Assembly (NCBI RefSeq): GCF_006716185.1
Contig: NZ_VFOP01000001.1
Location: 2,170,001 to 2,234,000, forward strand
DNA length: 64,000 nt
DNA from: Ornithinicoccus hortensis
GTDB lineage: Bacteria > Actinomycetota > Actinomycetes > Actinomycetales > Dermatophilaceae
Reading direction: 5' to 3'
Below, in pieces: positions 53,962-63,300 of the stretch. The translations under genes were made by a program, and so were the position numbers. The notes below the pieces were generated by a model. That model did no database searches and was not told the DNA's origin. It worked only from the letters and a program-made list of their open reading frames with translations. Numbering within the stretch: the first letter of the stretch is position 1; the number at the start of each line of letters is the position of its first letter.

Positions 53962-54050
53962 GGCACACGGCATACGACGTCGTGCGCGTGGCAGACGGCG
54001 TGGTGCGCGCGGCCGACGGCCCGGCATGTCCCCGTCGGCAGGGCTGAGCC

Positions 54051-54530
54051 GTGCCCCAGGTACGCGCCAGCGCCTTCGCACCCGTCCCGCCGGAGGTGGC
54101 CTTCGCCGTCTCCCAGACCACCGGTGAGACGCGGCTGCGGTGGGACCCCTTCATCCGGCACCAGGAACTGCTCGGCGCCGACCGCCCCGCGAAGGGCGTG
54201 CGCACCCTGACCCGCGCGCGGGTCGGCCCGAAGATGGTCTCGGAGTACGTCTCCTACCGGCCGCCGACGTCGGTGGGGATGACGATGGTCACCGGCCCGT
54301 GGTTCTTCGCCTCGTTCGGGGGTGGTTGGCGGTTCACCGCGGCCGAGGAGGACGGGGTCGAGGGCACCGAGGCGGTGTGGAAATACACGTATGCCGTGCA
54401 GCCGGCCTTCCTCCGCCCGCTCGCCGAGCCGATCGGGCAGTGGTTGCTGGGGCGCGAGATCCGCGCCCGGATCGCGGCCTTCGCCCGGGCCTGCGAGGAC
54501 CCCGAGGTGTTGCGAGCCGCCGGCCACTGA
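54051..54530 (+). CDS. SRPBCC family protein
   Basis: A 159-residue protein with the START/polyketide-cyclase-like fold (VRASAFAPVPPEVAFAVSQ at the start and RIAAFARACEDPEVL in the C-terminal helix). This fold binds a hydrophobic ligand; no catalytic residue can be named. The start is a GTG with a weak ribosome binding site, 89 bp after guaB1 on the same strand. The following 440 bp hold no gene but a duplicated repeat module. Confidence 0.8.
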   Translation: MPQVRASAFAPVPPEVAFAVSQTTGETRLRWDPFIRHQELLGADRPAKGVRTLTRARVGPKMVSEYVSYRPPTSVGMTMVTGPWFFASFGGGWRFTAAEEDGVEGTEAVWKYTYAVQPAFLRPLAEPIGQWLLGREIRARIAAFARACEDPEVLRAAGH

Positions 54531-54593
54531 CTTCTCTGGCGGTCGCGGAGGCCTGCGCGGTGGTCGTCGAGGTGCGTGCCGCGACGTGCGCGC

Positions 54594-54899
54594 GCGGCAA
54601 ATGTCCCGGCGTGCGGCATACGTCCCCGTGCGCGGCAGATGTCCCGGTAGGCGGCAAATGTCGCGACATTTGGCGCTTATGGGGCAGGAAGGCGCTTGTA
54701 GGGCAGGAAGGCGCTGACGTCGGGCCCGTCGAGCAGGTGGACTTCCTTGAGGCCTCGCCCGAGGTGAGTGGCAATCTCCCGGCGTGCGGCATACGTCCGG
54801 GCGGGCGGCAAATTTCCCGGTGTGCGGCAAATGTCGCGACATTTGGCGCTTATGGGGCAGGAAGGCGCTTGCGGGGCAGGAAGGCGCTGACGTTCGGGC
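54594..54899. repeat. duplicated repeat module with 19-bp periodicity and 18-bp palindromes
   Basis: A segment of about 120 bp (54605-54726) is repeated at 54778-54899, offset 173 bp. Inside, the word GCGGCA recurs every 19 bp (54594, 54613, 54632, 54651; and 54786, 54805, 54824), followed in most units by (A/T/G)A(T/C)GTCCC. The last unit of each set runs into the perfect palindrome CAAATGTCGCGACATTTG (54655-54672 and 54828-54845). After it a second unit, GGCGCTTATGGGGCAGGAA, also repeats every 19 bp (54672, 54691, 54710). It occupies the gap between two convergent genes. I see no coding signal, no direct-repeat/spacer layout of a CRISPR, and no transposase. Confidence 0.85.
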
Positions 54900-54971
54900 G
54901 CGTCAGGCGCGAGTGAGCAGCGATGGAGTCCGGGCGGGCGCAGGGTCGGGCGGGGCGAGTTGCCCGTCAGG

Positions 54972-55928
54972 TCACTTCGCGAACCGGGCGGAACGGTGCG
55001 CGGCCCTCGCGTGTGCGTCCTCGATGAGTCGGCGGACGCGTTCGGGGTGGGCCAGGTCGGCCCAGGTCAGGCGCACCACTTCGTATCCCAGGGCACGCAG
55101 GCGGTCCTCGCGCTGCTTCTCGGCCACGAGGGCGGCACGGTCGCCGCGTTCGCCCGGCTTGCCGTACTTGATGAGGCCGTCGAACTCGATCAGGACCATC
55201 TCGCCGCGCAGCCGGAAGTCCACCCTGGCCACGAAGCGGGCGTCGCGAGCCACGATGTCGACCTGGAGTTCGACGTCATAGCCCAGGTGGTGCAGGAGCA
55301 GACGGCAGCGCGACTCGCCGGCTGACTCGCTCCTGCCGTCGACCAGGGTCAACGCGGCCGCGGCCACCCCGTGGCCCGGAGCGCGCGACGCGGCCTGCAC
55401 GGCCTGCGCGGCCCGGTGGAGCGACATCAGCTCCTGGTGGAGGGCGCCGTCACCGGCGACAACTGCCTGTTCCAGCCCGAGGGTGCGGGCCACCCCGCAC
55501 CAGGCATAGGACGGCTCGACCACCGGGAGGGACTGCCGGGTGGTGAAGCTGGCGCCCGGCGCCCGACCGTGGATCGTGTAGCGGGACGTGGCCCGTCGGC
55601 TGCCCGTGCCGACCCGCATCAGGTGTACGTGCGCCGGGGGCTTCCCGACCAGGGGCAGCCCCCACGCGAGGGCCGCCGAGTGGTGGCTGAGGGCCACTCC
55701 GGGGGGCGCGGCGGCCAGGATCGCGCGCGCCCTCAGCAGGTGTGCCTGCTCGGGCGAGGCGCTGCGCAGGGCCGACCCCTCGACATACGCTCCGTGGCCG
55801 ACCCGCACCAGCTCGCCGGTCCTGACCAGGCGGCGCAGTTCCCGCGCCGACACGCCGATCCCGAGTGCGGCGGCAGAGGTGAGGGTGTTGCCGCTGACGC
55901 GCACGAGGGTCCGGAGTTCGGGAGTCAC
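54972..55928 (-). CDS. DUF559 endonuclease-fold protein with AbiEi-like N-terminus
   Basis: A 318-residue protein. Residues 1-60 resemble the winged-helix start of type IV antitoxin AbiEi-like proteins (ALGIGVSARELRRLVRTGELV, followed by VGHGAYV). Residues 205-305 form a DUF559/Vsr-like PD-(D/E)xK nuclease core: Glu in SAGESRCRLLL, Asp in ARVDFRLRG, the E-x-D pair in LIEFDGLIKYG and Lys in AEKQREDRLRALGYEV. These single-gene proteins are common and variable in actinobacterial accessory regions; a role in defence or DNA processing is suggested but unproven. It is convergent with the SRPBCC gene across the repeat module. Confidence 0.82.
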   Translation of the reverse strand: MTPELRTLVRVSGNTLTSAAALGIGVSARELRRLVRTGELVRVGHGAYVEGSALRSASPEQAHLLRARAILAAAPPGVALSHHSAALAWGLPLVGKPPAHVHLMRVGTGSRRATSRYTIHGRAPGASFTTRQSLPVVEPSYAWCGVARTLGLEQAVVAGDGALHQELMSLHRAAQAVQAASRAPGHGVAAAALTLVDGRSESAGESRCRLLLHHLGYDVELQVDIVARDARFVARVDFRLRGEMVLIEFDGLIKYGKPGERGDRAALVAEKQREDRLRALGYEVVRLTWADLAHPERVRRLIEDAHARAAHRSARFAK

Positions 55929-56006
55929 CGCACCAGCGTGGCGCGGCTGGGTCGCCGCTGGGGGCTCCCCGGCAGATCTGTGGATAACTCCCGCGAAGGG
56001 CCCGGG

Positions 56007-56771
56007 TCAGGCGTGGTTCTCCCGGTGGGCGGCGAGCCAGGCCGCCCCGATGATGCCAGCGTCGTTGCGCAGCTGGGCGGCCACGATGGGGGAGCGCAGG
56101 TGCAGCAGGGGCAGGAACTTGTCCGCCTTCTTGGACACCCCTCCACCGACCAGGATGAGGTCCGGCCAGAGCAGGTCCTCCACGTGGCCGTAGTAGCGCT
56201 GCAGCCGTTGCGCCCACTCCTCCCAGGACAGGTCCTCGTCCTCCCGGACGCTCGACGCGGCGCGGGTCTCCGCGTCGTGGCCGTCCAGCTCCAGGTGCCC
56301 CAGCTCGGTGTTCGGCAGCAGCTCGCCGCCGAGGAACAGCGCCGACCCGATGCCGGTGCCCAGGGTGGTCATCAGGACCACTCCGTCGTTGCCGCGGCCC
56401 GCGCCGTAGTGCATCTCGGCGGCGCCGGCCGCATCGGCGTCGTTGACCACCAGGACGGGCCGGCCCAGCGCCTCGCCGAACAGCCGCTCGGCGTCCGTGC
56501 CGATCCAGGAGTCGTCGATGTTCGCGGCGCTGCGGACCACCCCGTGGTGGACCACGGCAGGGACGGTGATCCCGACCGGGGCGTCGTCCGGCACGTCGTC
56601 GGCGAACTTCTTGGCGACCTTGGCCACGATCTCCGCGACGGCTGCCGGGGTCGACTTCTCGGGGGTCTCGAGCCGGTGCCGGTCGGTCGCGAACTCGCCC
56701 CTGTCCAGGTCGACGGGGGCACCCTTGATGCCGCTGCCGCCGATGTCGATGCCGAGGATGTGGTTGGTCAC
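56007..56771 (-). CDS. ppgK: polyphosphate glucokinase
   Basis: A 254-residue ROK-family kinase that phosphorylates glucose using polyphosphate (and often ATP). The phosphate loop is GIDIGGSGIKGAPV, the catalytic Asp is in VVNDADAAGAAE and the second phosphate loop is TTLGTGIGSALF. The motif ELGHLELDG replaces the zinc-binding cluster of other ROK proteins, as in known PpgK. It follows map on the same strand; a small hairpin (56781-56787 with 56798-56804) lies in the 40-bp gap. Confidence 0.95.
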   Translation of the reverse strand: MTNHILGIDIGGSGIKGAPVDLDRGEFATDRHRLETPEKSTPAAVAEIVAKVAKKFADDVPDDAPVGITVPAVVHHGVVRSAANIDDSWIGTDAERLFGEALGRPVLVVNDADAAGAAEMHYGAGRGNDGVVLMTTLGTGIGSALFLGGELLPNTELGHLELDGHDAETRAASSVREDEDLSWEEWAQRLQRYYGHVEDLLWPDLILVGGGVSKKADKFLPLLHLRSPIVAAQLRNDAGIIGAAWLAAHRENHA

Positions 56772-56811
56772 GCCAGGCTCCTTCGTCGGGTTGTCCGGAC
56801 GAAGAGACAGC

Positions 56812-57675
56812 CTAGGGCAGCGTGAGGATCTCGTTGCCGCTGTCGGTGATCAGGATGGTGTGTTCGAACTGTGCCGAGCGCCGGCCGTCGGCCGTGAGGA
56901 CGGTCCACCCGTCGTCCCAGGAGTACCAGTCGGGGCTGCCCAGGTTGAGCATCGGCTCGATGGTGAAGGTCATCCCGGGCTCGATCACGTCGGCGTAGTC
57001 GGGCGCGGCGTCGTAGTGCGGGATGACCAGGCCGGAGTGGAAGGACGGCCCGACGCCGTGCCCGGTGTAGTCCCGGACCACGCCGTAGCCGAAGCGCTTG
57101 GCGTAGGCCTCGATGACCCGGCCGATGATGTTGACCTCCCGACCGGGCAGGGCCGCCTTGATGCCCCGCATCATCGCCTGCTCGGTGCGCTCGACCAGCA
57201 GCCGGGACTCCTCGTCGACGTCGCCGACCAGGAAGGTCGCGTTGTTGTCGCCGTGCACCCCGCCGATGTATGCCGTGATGTCCACGTTGAGGATGTCGCC
57301 GTCCTGCAGCGGCCGGTCGTCGGGGATGCCGTGGCAGATCACCTCGTTGACGGAGGTGCACAGGGACTTGGGGAAGCCCCGGTAGCCCAGCGTGGAGGGG
57401 TAGGCACCGTGGTCGAGCAGGAACTCGTGGCCGATCCGGTCGATCTCGTCGGTGGTGACGCCGGGCCGGGCGGCCCGCCCGCACTCGGCCAGCGCCTGGG
57501 CGGCGATCCGGCAGGCGACCCGCATCGCCTCGATGGTCTCGGCGTCCTTGACCTCCGAGCCGGTGAACGGCGCGGGGGCCGGGCGGTCGACATACTCGGG
57601 GCGGGTGATCGAGGCCGGCACCGGACGGCGGGGACTCACCCTCCCGGGGGCCAGCCTTGTGGTCGAAATCGGCAT
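56812..57675 (-). CDS. map: methionine aminopeptidase, type I
   Basis: A 287-residue dimetal peptidase that removes the initiator Met. Metal ligands are in [22 protein letters not shown] (two Asp; quoted here for position only, about residues 127-148), in [11 protein letters not shown], in TIEPML and in the final EHTILI. An N-terminal extension of about 40 residues precedes the catalytic domain, as in mycobacterial MapB. The ATG at 57675 is within a GGCATAC heptamer. It precedes ppgK in a likely operon and is divergent from a small conserved gene. Confidence 0.94.
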   Translation of the reverse strand: MPISTTRLAPGRVSPRRPVPASITRPEYVDRPAPAPFTGSEVKDAETIEAMRVACRIAAQALAECGRAARPGVTTDEIDRIGHEFLLDHGAYPSTLGYRGFPKSLCTSVNEVICHGIPDDRPLQDGDILNVDITAYIGGVHGDNNATFLVGDVDEESRLLVERTEQAMMRGIKAALPGREVNIIGRVIEAYAKRFGYGVVRDYTGHGVGPSFHSGLVIPHYDAAPDYADVIEPGMTFTIEPMLNLGSPDWYSWDDGWTVLTADGRRSAQFEHTILITDSGNEILTLP

Positions 57676-57734
57676 ACGGTGAGTGTAGGTGTCCGGCCTG
57701 CCGACGGTTGCCGGACCTGACCCGAGGAGGACCG

Positions 57735-57968
57735 ATGCCCTACTGGTTCAACGTCGAGACCCGTCAGGTCGTGGAGCACGACGACCCCGAGCGCCCCAAG
57801 GGCGAGACCCTGATGGGTCCCTACGACACGGCCGAGGACGCGGCCGCGGCGCTGGACACGGCCCGCCGCAAGACGGAGGCCTGGGACGAGGAGGACCGCA
57901 AGGAGGCCGAGTGGCGCAGCGGTGACCCCGACGCGGCGAACTGGGACAACAACCCGCTCAACGGGTGA
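57735..57968 (+). CDS. small conserved actinobacterial protein
   Basis: A 77-residue acidic protein ([17 protein letters not shown] at the start, [15 protein letters not shown] near the end). It resembles small methionine-aminopeptidase-neighbour proteins with a SPOR-like beta segment ([16 protein letters not shown]), but I cannot assign a function. GAGGAGG precedes the ATG. It is convergent with the SRPBCC gene with an 18-bp gap. Confidence 0.85.
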   Translation: MPYWFNVETRQVVEHDDPERPKGETLMGPYDTAEDAAAALDTARRKTEAWDEEDRKEAEWRSGDPDAANWDNNPLNG

Positions 57969-57986
57969 CCGGAGGCGGCTCCGGGC

Positions 57987-58394
57987 TCAGCCGCCGAAGC
58001 GGGCGAGCGCGCCCTCCCAGCGGCGCCGCAGCTCCTCGGCGGGGGCGTCCGGGGTGAGCTGCTCGTGGCGCAGGCTCAGCCGGGTGCCCTGCTCGTGCGG
58101 GGCGAACTGCAGGTCGACCAGGGTCGCGGGAGCGTCGGCGTCGGCGTGCCAGGAGACCCGGATCTGCTCGCCGGGGTGGTAGCTGCGGGTCACCCCGAAG
58201 GTGCCGTCGGCGGCGCGCCACGGTTCCCCCTTGCCGCCCAGCCGGGCGCCCTCCCCGAGGAGGGCCTCGACGCCGTCCGGTGACACCAGGCGCTGCCAGA
58301 GGTCGTCCACCCCGTGCGGCGTGATGTGTTCGACCTCGATGACGGAATCCCCTGGGCCGGTCGCGGTCGCGTCGGCGGTCTGGCTCTCGGTCAT
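57987..58394 (-). CDS. SRPBCC/AHSA1-like domain protein
   Basis: A 135-residue protein. It has the START-like pattern of Aha1-type proteins (IEVEHITPHGVDDLWQRLV, ARLGGKGEPWRAADGTFGV, GTRLSLRHEQL). The ATG at 58394 is chosen over an upstream in-frame start because AGGAGG lies 6 nt before it. No ligand is known. A 130-bp gap separates it from the CBS-domain gene upstream on the same strand. Confidence 0.82.
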   Translation of the reverse strand: MTESQTADATATGPGDSVIEVEHITPHGVDDLWQRLVSPDGVEALLGEGARLGGKGEPWRAADGTFGVTRSYHPGEQIRVSWHADADAPATLVDLQFAPHEQGTRLSLRHEQLTPDAPAEELRRRWEGALARFGG

Positions 58395-58524
58395 GCAGTG
58401 CCTCCTGGTGTGGGCCCACCGACCGTGCCCGGTGGGCAGCTGCTGGTAGGCCCAGCCCACCACCGGAAGCGCTCCGGCGCAAGACCCTGGTCGGGTTTGA
58501 CCGGCCGCGCGCCGGTCCCGGAGG

Positions 58525-58956
58525 TCAGTGTTGGATGTAGCTGACCAGCTGCTGGCGTTCTTCCTGCAGCTCGTCGATCCGGTGCTTGACGATGTCGCCG
58601 ATGCTGACGATCGCGGTGATCCGCCCGTCCTCGACCACGGGCAGGTGACGGATCCGGTGCTCGGTCATCCGCAGCGCCAGCTCCTCCAGGGCGTCCTCCG
58701 GCACGCAGGTCTGCACCTCGACGGTCATCAGGTCCGCGACCGGCAGGGACAGGGCGGCGGCGCCGTCGGCCTGCAACCGGCGCACCACGTCACGCTCGCT
58801 GACGATGCCGGACAGGGTGGCGCCGTCGTCGGCACTGACCACGACGGCCCCGATGTTGTGCTCGGCCAGCATGGCCAGGAGCGTGGTCACGTCGGCGTCC
58901 GGTCGGATCGTCACGACCTGGTCGCCCTTCCGTCGGATCACCTCACGGATACGCAT
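58525..58956 (-). CDS. CBS domain-pair protein
   Basis: A 143-residue protein consisting of two CBS domains (VVVSADDGATLSGIVSERDVV and IRHLPVVEDGRITAIVSIGDI, each quoted in part) and a short C-terminal helix. Such stand-alone pairs bind adenine nucleotides and act as energy sensors or DNA/RNA-associated regulators. It is divergent from glnA2 across an 86-bp gap that must hold both promoters. A link to nitrogen metabolism is not shown by the sequence. Confidence 0.9.
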   Translation of the reverse strand: MRIREVIRRKGDQVVTIRPDADVTTLLAMLAEHNIGAVVVSADDGATLSGIVSERDVVRRLQADGAAALSLPVADLMTVEVQTCVPEDALEELALRMTEHRIRHLPVVEDGRITAIVSIGDIVKHRIDELQEERQQLVSYIQH

Positions 58957-59042
58957 TCTCAGACGGTAGTCGGTTCCGGCCGCCCGCGCCAGGGTCGGCC
59001 CGGGGTGGCGGCCGGCGCCCCGGCATACGGCAGGATGAGCGC

Positions 59043-60380
59043 ATGGATCGTCAGCAGGAGTACGTGCTTCGCACCATCGAGGAACGGGACATCCGGTTCG
59101 TCCGGCTGTGGTTCACCGACGTCCTCGGCGCGCTGAAGTCCGTCGCCGTCGCGCCGGCCGAGCTGGAGAGCGCGTTCAGCGAGGGGATCGGCTTCGACGG
59201 CAGTGCGATCGAGGGCTTCACCCGGGTCTACGAGGCGGACATGATCGTGCGCCCCGACGCCAGCACCTTCCAGACCCTGGCGTGGCGCGGCGACAACCAG
59301 GGCACCGCCCGGATGTTCTGCGACATCCTGATGCCCGACGGGAGCCCGGCGGCCTCGGACTCCCGGCACGTGCTGAAGCGGGCGCTGGACTCGGCGGCCG
59401 ACGCGGGCTTCACCTTCTACACCCACCCCGAGATCGAGTTCTACCTGTTCAAGGAGCCCTACGTCGCCGGGCAGCCGCCTGTGCCGCTGGACCAGGCCGG
59501 CTACTTCGACCACGTGGCGCGCGGGGACGGCCACGACTTCCGGCGCGCCGCGATCACGATGCTGGAGCAGATGGGGATCTCGGTGGAGTTCAGCCACCAC
59601 GAGGGCGGCCCCGGCCAGAACGAGATCGACCTGAGGTATGCCGACGCGCTCTCGACCGCGGACAACATCATGACCTTCCGGACCGTGGTGCGGGAGGTGG
59701 CGCTGCGGCACCAGGCCTACGCCTCCTTCATGCCCAAGCCGCTGGCCGGGCAGCCGGGGTCGGGGATGCACACCCACGTGTCCCTCTTCGAGGGGGACAC
59801 CAACGCCTTCCACGAGCCGGGCGCGCCCTACCAGTTGAGCCAGACCGGGCGCCGGTTCATCGCCGGGCTGCTGGTGCACGCCCGCGAGATCTCCGCGGTG
59901 ACCAACCAGTGGGTCAACTCCTACAAGCGGATCTGGGGCGGCGCCGAGGCGCCGGCGCACGTCTGCTGGGGCCACAACAACCGCAGCGCCCTGGTGCGGG
60001 TGCCGATGTACAAGCCCGGCAAGGGCCAGTCCAGCCGGGTGGAGATCCGGTCGCTGGACTCGGCCTGCAACCCCTACCTGGCGTTCGCGCTGTTGGTCGC
60101 GGCCGGGCTCAAGGGCATCCAGGAGGGCTACGACCTGCCGCCCGAGGCGGAGGACGACGTGTGGGCGCTCACCGACAACGAGCGCCGCGCCATGGGGATC
60201 GCCGAGCTGCCGCAGTCGCTGTCGGAGGCGATCGCGGCCATGGAGGAGAGCGAGCTGGTCGCCGAGACCCTCGGCGAGAGCGTCTTCGACTTCTTCCTGC
60301 GCAACAAGAAGCAGGAGTGGGGCGACTACCGGGCCCAGGTCACCCCGTTCGAGCTCGATCGGTACCTGGAGCGCCTGTGA
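59043..60380 (+). CDS. glnA2: glutamine synthetase paralogue GlnA2
   Basis: A 445-residue type I glutamine synthetase-fold enzyme. Typical segments are GFDGSAIEGF (N-terminal domain), EIEFYLF, GGPGQNEIDLRY, GSGMHTHVSLF and SSRVEIRSLD. Length and the order glnA2-glnE match Mycobacterium and Streptomyces. The region equal to the adenylylation loop reads EGYDLPPEAED, so a tyrosine is present. In Streptomyces the GlnA2 paralogue has been reported to ligate glutamate to polyamines rather than ammonia, so glutamine synthesis should not be assumed. glnE follows with overlapping stop and start. Confidence 0.92.
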   Translation: MDRQQEYVLRTIEERDIRFVRLWFTDVLGALKSVAVAPAELESAFSEGIGFDGSAIEGFTRVYEADMIVRPDASTFQTLAWRGDNQGTARMFCDILMPDGSPAASDSRHVLKRALDSAADAGFTFYTHPEIEFYLFKEPYVAGQPPVPLDQAGYFDHVARGDGHDFRRAAITMLEQMGISVEFSHHEGGPGQNEIDLRYADALSTADNIMTFRTVVREVALRHQAYASFMPKPLAGQPGSGMHTHVSLFEGDTNAFHEPGAPYQLSQTGRRFIAGLLVHAREISAVTNQWVNSYKRIWGGAEAPAHVCWGHNNRSALVRVPMYKPGKGQSSRVEIRSLDSACNPYLAFALLVAAGLKGIQEGYDLPPEAEDDVWALTDNERRAMGIAELPQSLSEAIAAMEESELVAETLGESVFDFFLRNKKQEWGDYRAQVTPFELDRYLERL

Positions 60381-63300
60381 CCGCAGGAGGTCCGACCGGG
60401 GGCGCGTTGGCCAGGGTCGGCTTCTCCGACGTCCGACGTGCCGGTGGGATGCTGCAGGAGCTGTCCGCCGCGCTGCCCGACCTCGACGGCGCCCGCCTGG
60501 TGCGCGACCTGGGCATGGTGGCCGACCCCGACCTGGCGCTGCTGACCCTGGTCCGGCTGCGCGAGGCCGCGCCCGACCTCGGGGACCTGATCAGCACGGC
60601 GAGCACCCAGCGGGAGCGGTTGGTGGCGCTGCTCGGCGCCTCCACGGCGCTGGGGGACCACCTGATCCACCATCCCGAACAGGTCCGGGAGGTCACCGAC
60701 CCCAAGTCCCGGGCGCAGCGGGCCGGGCGCAGCGCGCAGCGGGCGGTGACCGAGCGGATGTTCGAGACCGTCGGTGACCGCACCGGACGGGAGGCGATGG
60801 ACGCCCTGCGGGTCGGCTACCACCGCGAGCTCGCCGAGATCGCGGTGGAGGACCTCGCCGCCGAGGACGCCACCGCCGAGCTGCCCGCCGTCGCGGCAGC
60901 CCTGGCCGACCTGGCCGGGGCGGCGCTCGAGGTCGCGGTGCAGCTGGCCCGCGACGAGGAGCCGGAGAGCGAGGGGGTGCGCTTCTCGGTCATCGCGATG
61001 GGCAAGACCGGGGGGCGCGAGCTGAACTACATCAGCGACGTCGACGTGATCTTCCTCGCGGGGGCCGACGACGAGGCGGACGAGGAACGGGCGCTGCGGG
61101 TCGGGGCCCGGCTGGCCACCGCCGTGATCCGGATCTGCGGACAGTCCACGGCCGAGGGCAGCCTGTGGCCGGTCGACGCCGCGCTGCGGCCGGAGGGCAA
61201 GCAGGGACCCCTGGTGCGCTCGCTGGCCTCGCACCGCGAGTACTACCAGCGGTGGGCCAAGACCTGGGAGTTCCAGGCGCTGCTCAAGGCGCGGCACGTC
61301 GCGGGCGACGAGACGCTGTCCCGCGAGTGGCTCGACGTGGTCGAGCCGCTGGTGTGGTCGGCCTCCAGCCGGGACGGCTTCGTCGACGAGGTCCAGGCGA
61401 TGCGGCGCCGGGTGGAGCAGAACGTGCCCAAGGCCGAGGCGGACCGGCAGCTCAAGCTAGGCCCCGGCGGGCTGCGGGACATCGAGTTCAGCGTCCAGCT
61501 GCTGGAACTGGTCCACGGGCGGGCCGACGAGACGCTGCGCTCCGAGACCACCCTCGAGGCGCTCGCCGCCCTGCGCGACGGGGGCTACGTCGGCCGGGAC
61601 GACGCCGCCGCCCTGGACTCGGCATACCGGCTGTTGCGGGTGCTCGAGCACCGGATCCAGCTCTACCGCCTGCGCCGCACCCACCTGATGCCGACCTCGG
61701 AGGCCGAGCTGCGCCGGCTCGGCCGCTCCCTGGGCGAGCGCCGGGACGCGGCGACCGCCATCGTGCAGCGTTGGCGCGGGCAGCAGCGCGAGGTGCGCCG
61801 GCTGCACGAGCGGCTGTTCTACCGGCCGCTGCTGTCGGCCGTCGCGCGGCTCTCGACCGACGAGGTGCGGTTGTCCACCGACGCCGCGAAGGACCGCCTC
61901 GGGGCGCTCGGTTTCCGCGACCCGGCCGGCGCGGTCCGGCACCTGGAGTCGCTGACCGAGGGGGTCAGCCGGCGCGCCACGATCCAGCGACACCTGTTGC
62001 CGGTGATGCTCGGCTGGTTCGCCGACGGCGCCGACCCGGACGCCGGGCTGCTGGCCTTCCGGCAGATCAGCGACACGCTCGGGACCACGCACTGGTACCT
62101 GCGGATGCTGCGCGACGAGGGTTCGGCCGCGGAACGGCTCGCGCACGTGCTGTCCAGCAGCCGGTATGCCGTCGACCTGCTCATCCGCTCGCCCGAGGCG
62201 GTCGTGCTGCTCGGGGACCCGAAGGGCCTGTCCCGCGTCGACCCGGAGACGCTGCGCACCCGGCTCGTGTCGGCCGCCGGTCGGCACGAGGGAGCGGCGG
62301 AGGCCTTCCAGGCGGTGCGCACGGTCCGGGCCCGGGAACTGCTGCGGGTTGTGCTGGCCGACCTCGTGGGGGAGCTGGACGACGCCCAGGTGCGGGCCTC
62401 CCTCACCGCGCTCACCGACGCCCTGCTGGAGGCCGGACTGGCGGTCGCGACCCGCGCGGTCGTCGGGGACGAGGACCCGCTGGTGCGGATGATGGTCGTC
62501 GGGATGGGCCGGCTCGGCGGCGCCGAGCTGGGCTACGCCAGCGACGCCGACGTGATGTACGTCTACGAGCCGGTCGTGGAGGGGACCGAGGGCGCGGCCG
62601 AGCAGGCCCTGGCGATCGTCACCGAACTGCGCAAGGGCCTGACCGGCAGCGGGCCCGACCCCGCGATCGAGCTGGACGCCACCCTGCGTCCGGAGGGCAA
62701 GAGCGGCCCGCTGGTGCGCAGCCTGGAGTCCTACCGCGCCTACTACGACCGGTGGTCCGCCGGGTGGGAGTCCCAGGCCCTGCTGCGGGCCAGGCCCGTC
62801 GCCGGCGACGCCGACCTGGCCCGGCGGTTCACCGAACTGATCGAGCCGCTGCGCTGGCCCGAGGGCGGGATCGACGCCCGGGCCGTCCGCGAGGTGCGCC
62901 GGCTCAAGGCCCGGATGGAGGCCGAACGGCTGCCGCGGGGCGCCGACCCGCGCACCCACTTCAAGCTCGGGCTGGGCGGGCTGAGCGACGTGGAGTGGGT
63001 GGTCCAGCTGCACCAGCTCCGGCACGCGCACGAACTGCCGGGCCTGCGCACCACGAGGACCCTGGACGCCCTGCAGGCCCTGGAGGAGGCCGGGCTGGTC
63101 GAGGCCGCCGACGCCGCCGTGCTGCGCCGGTCCTGGGTGCTGGCCTCCCGGCTGCGGGACGTCGGGGTGCTGTGGCGCGGCCGCCCGGTCGACTCGGTGC
63201 CCAGCCACCTGCGGGACGCCGAGGGGATCAGCCGGATCCTGGGTCGGGCACCCGGGCTGGGCAGCAAGCTGGCGGAGGAGTGGCGGCGCACCGCCCGCCG

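Noticed and set aside
54594-54899. Possible CRISPR array
   Set aside because: The units are 19 bp and contiguous, with no unique spacers of uniform length, and no cas genes are present.
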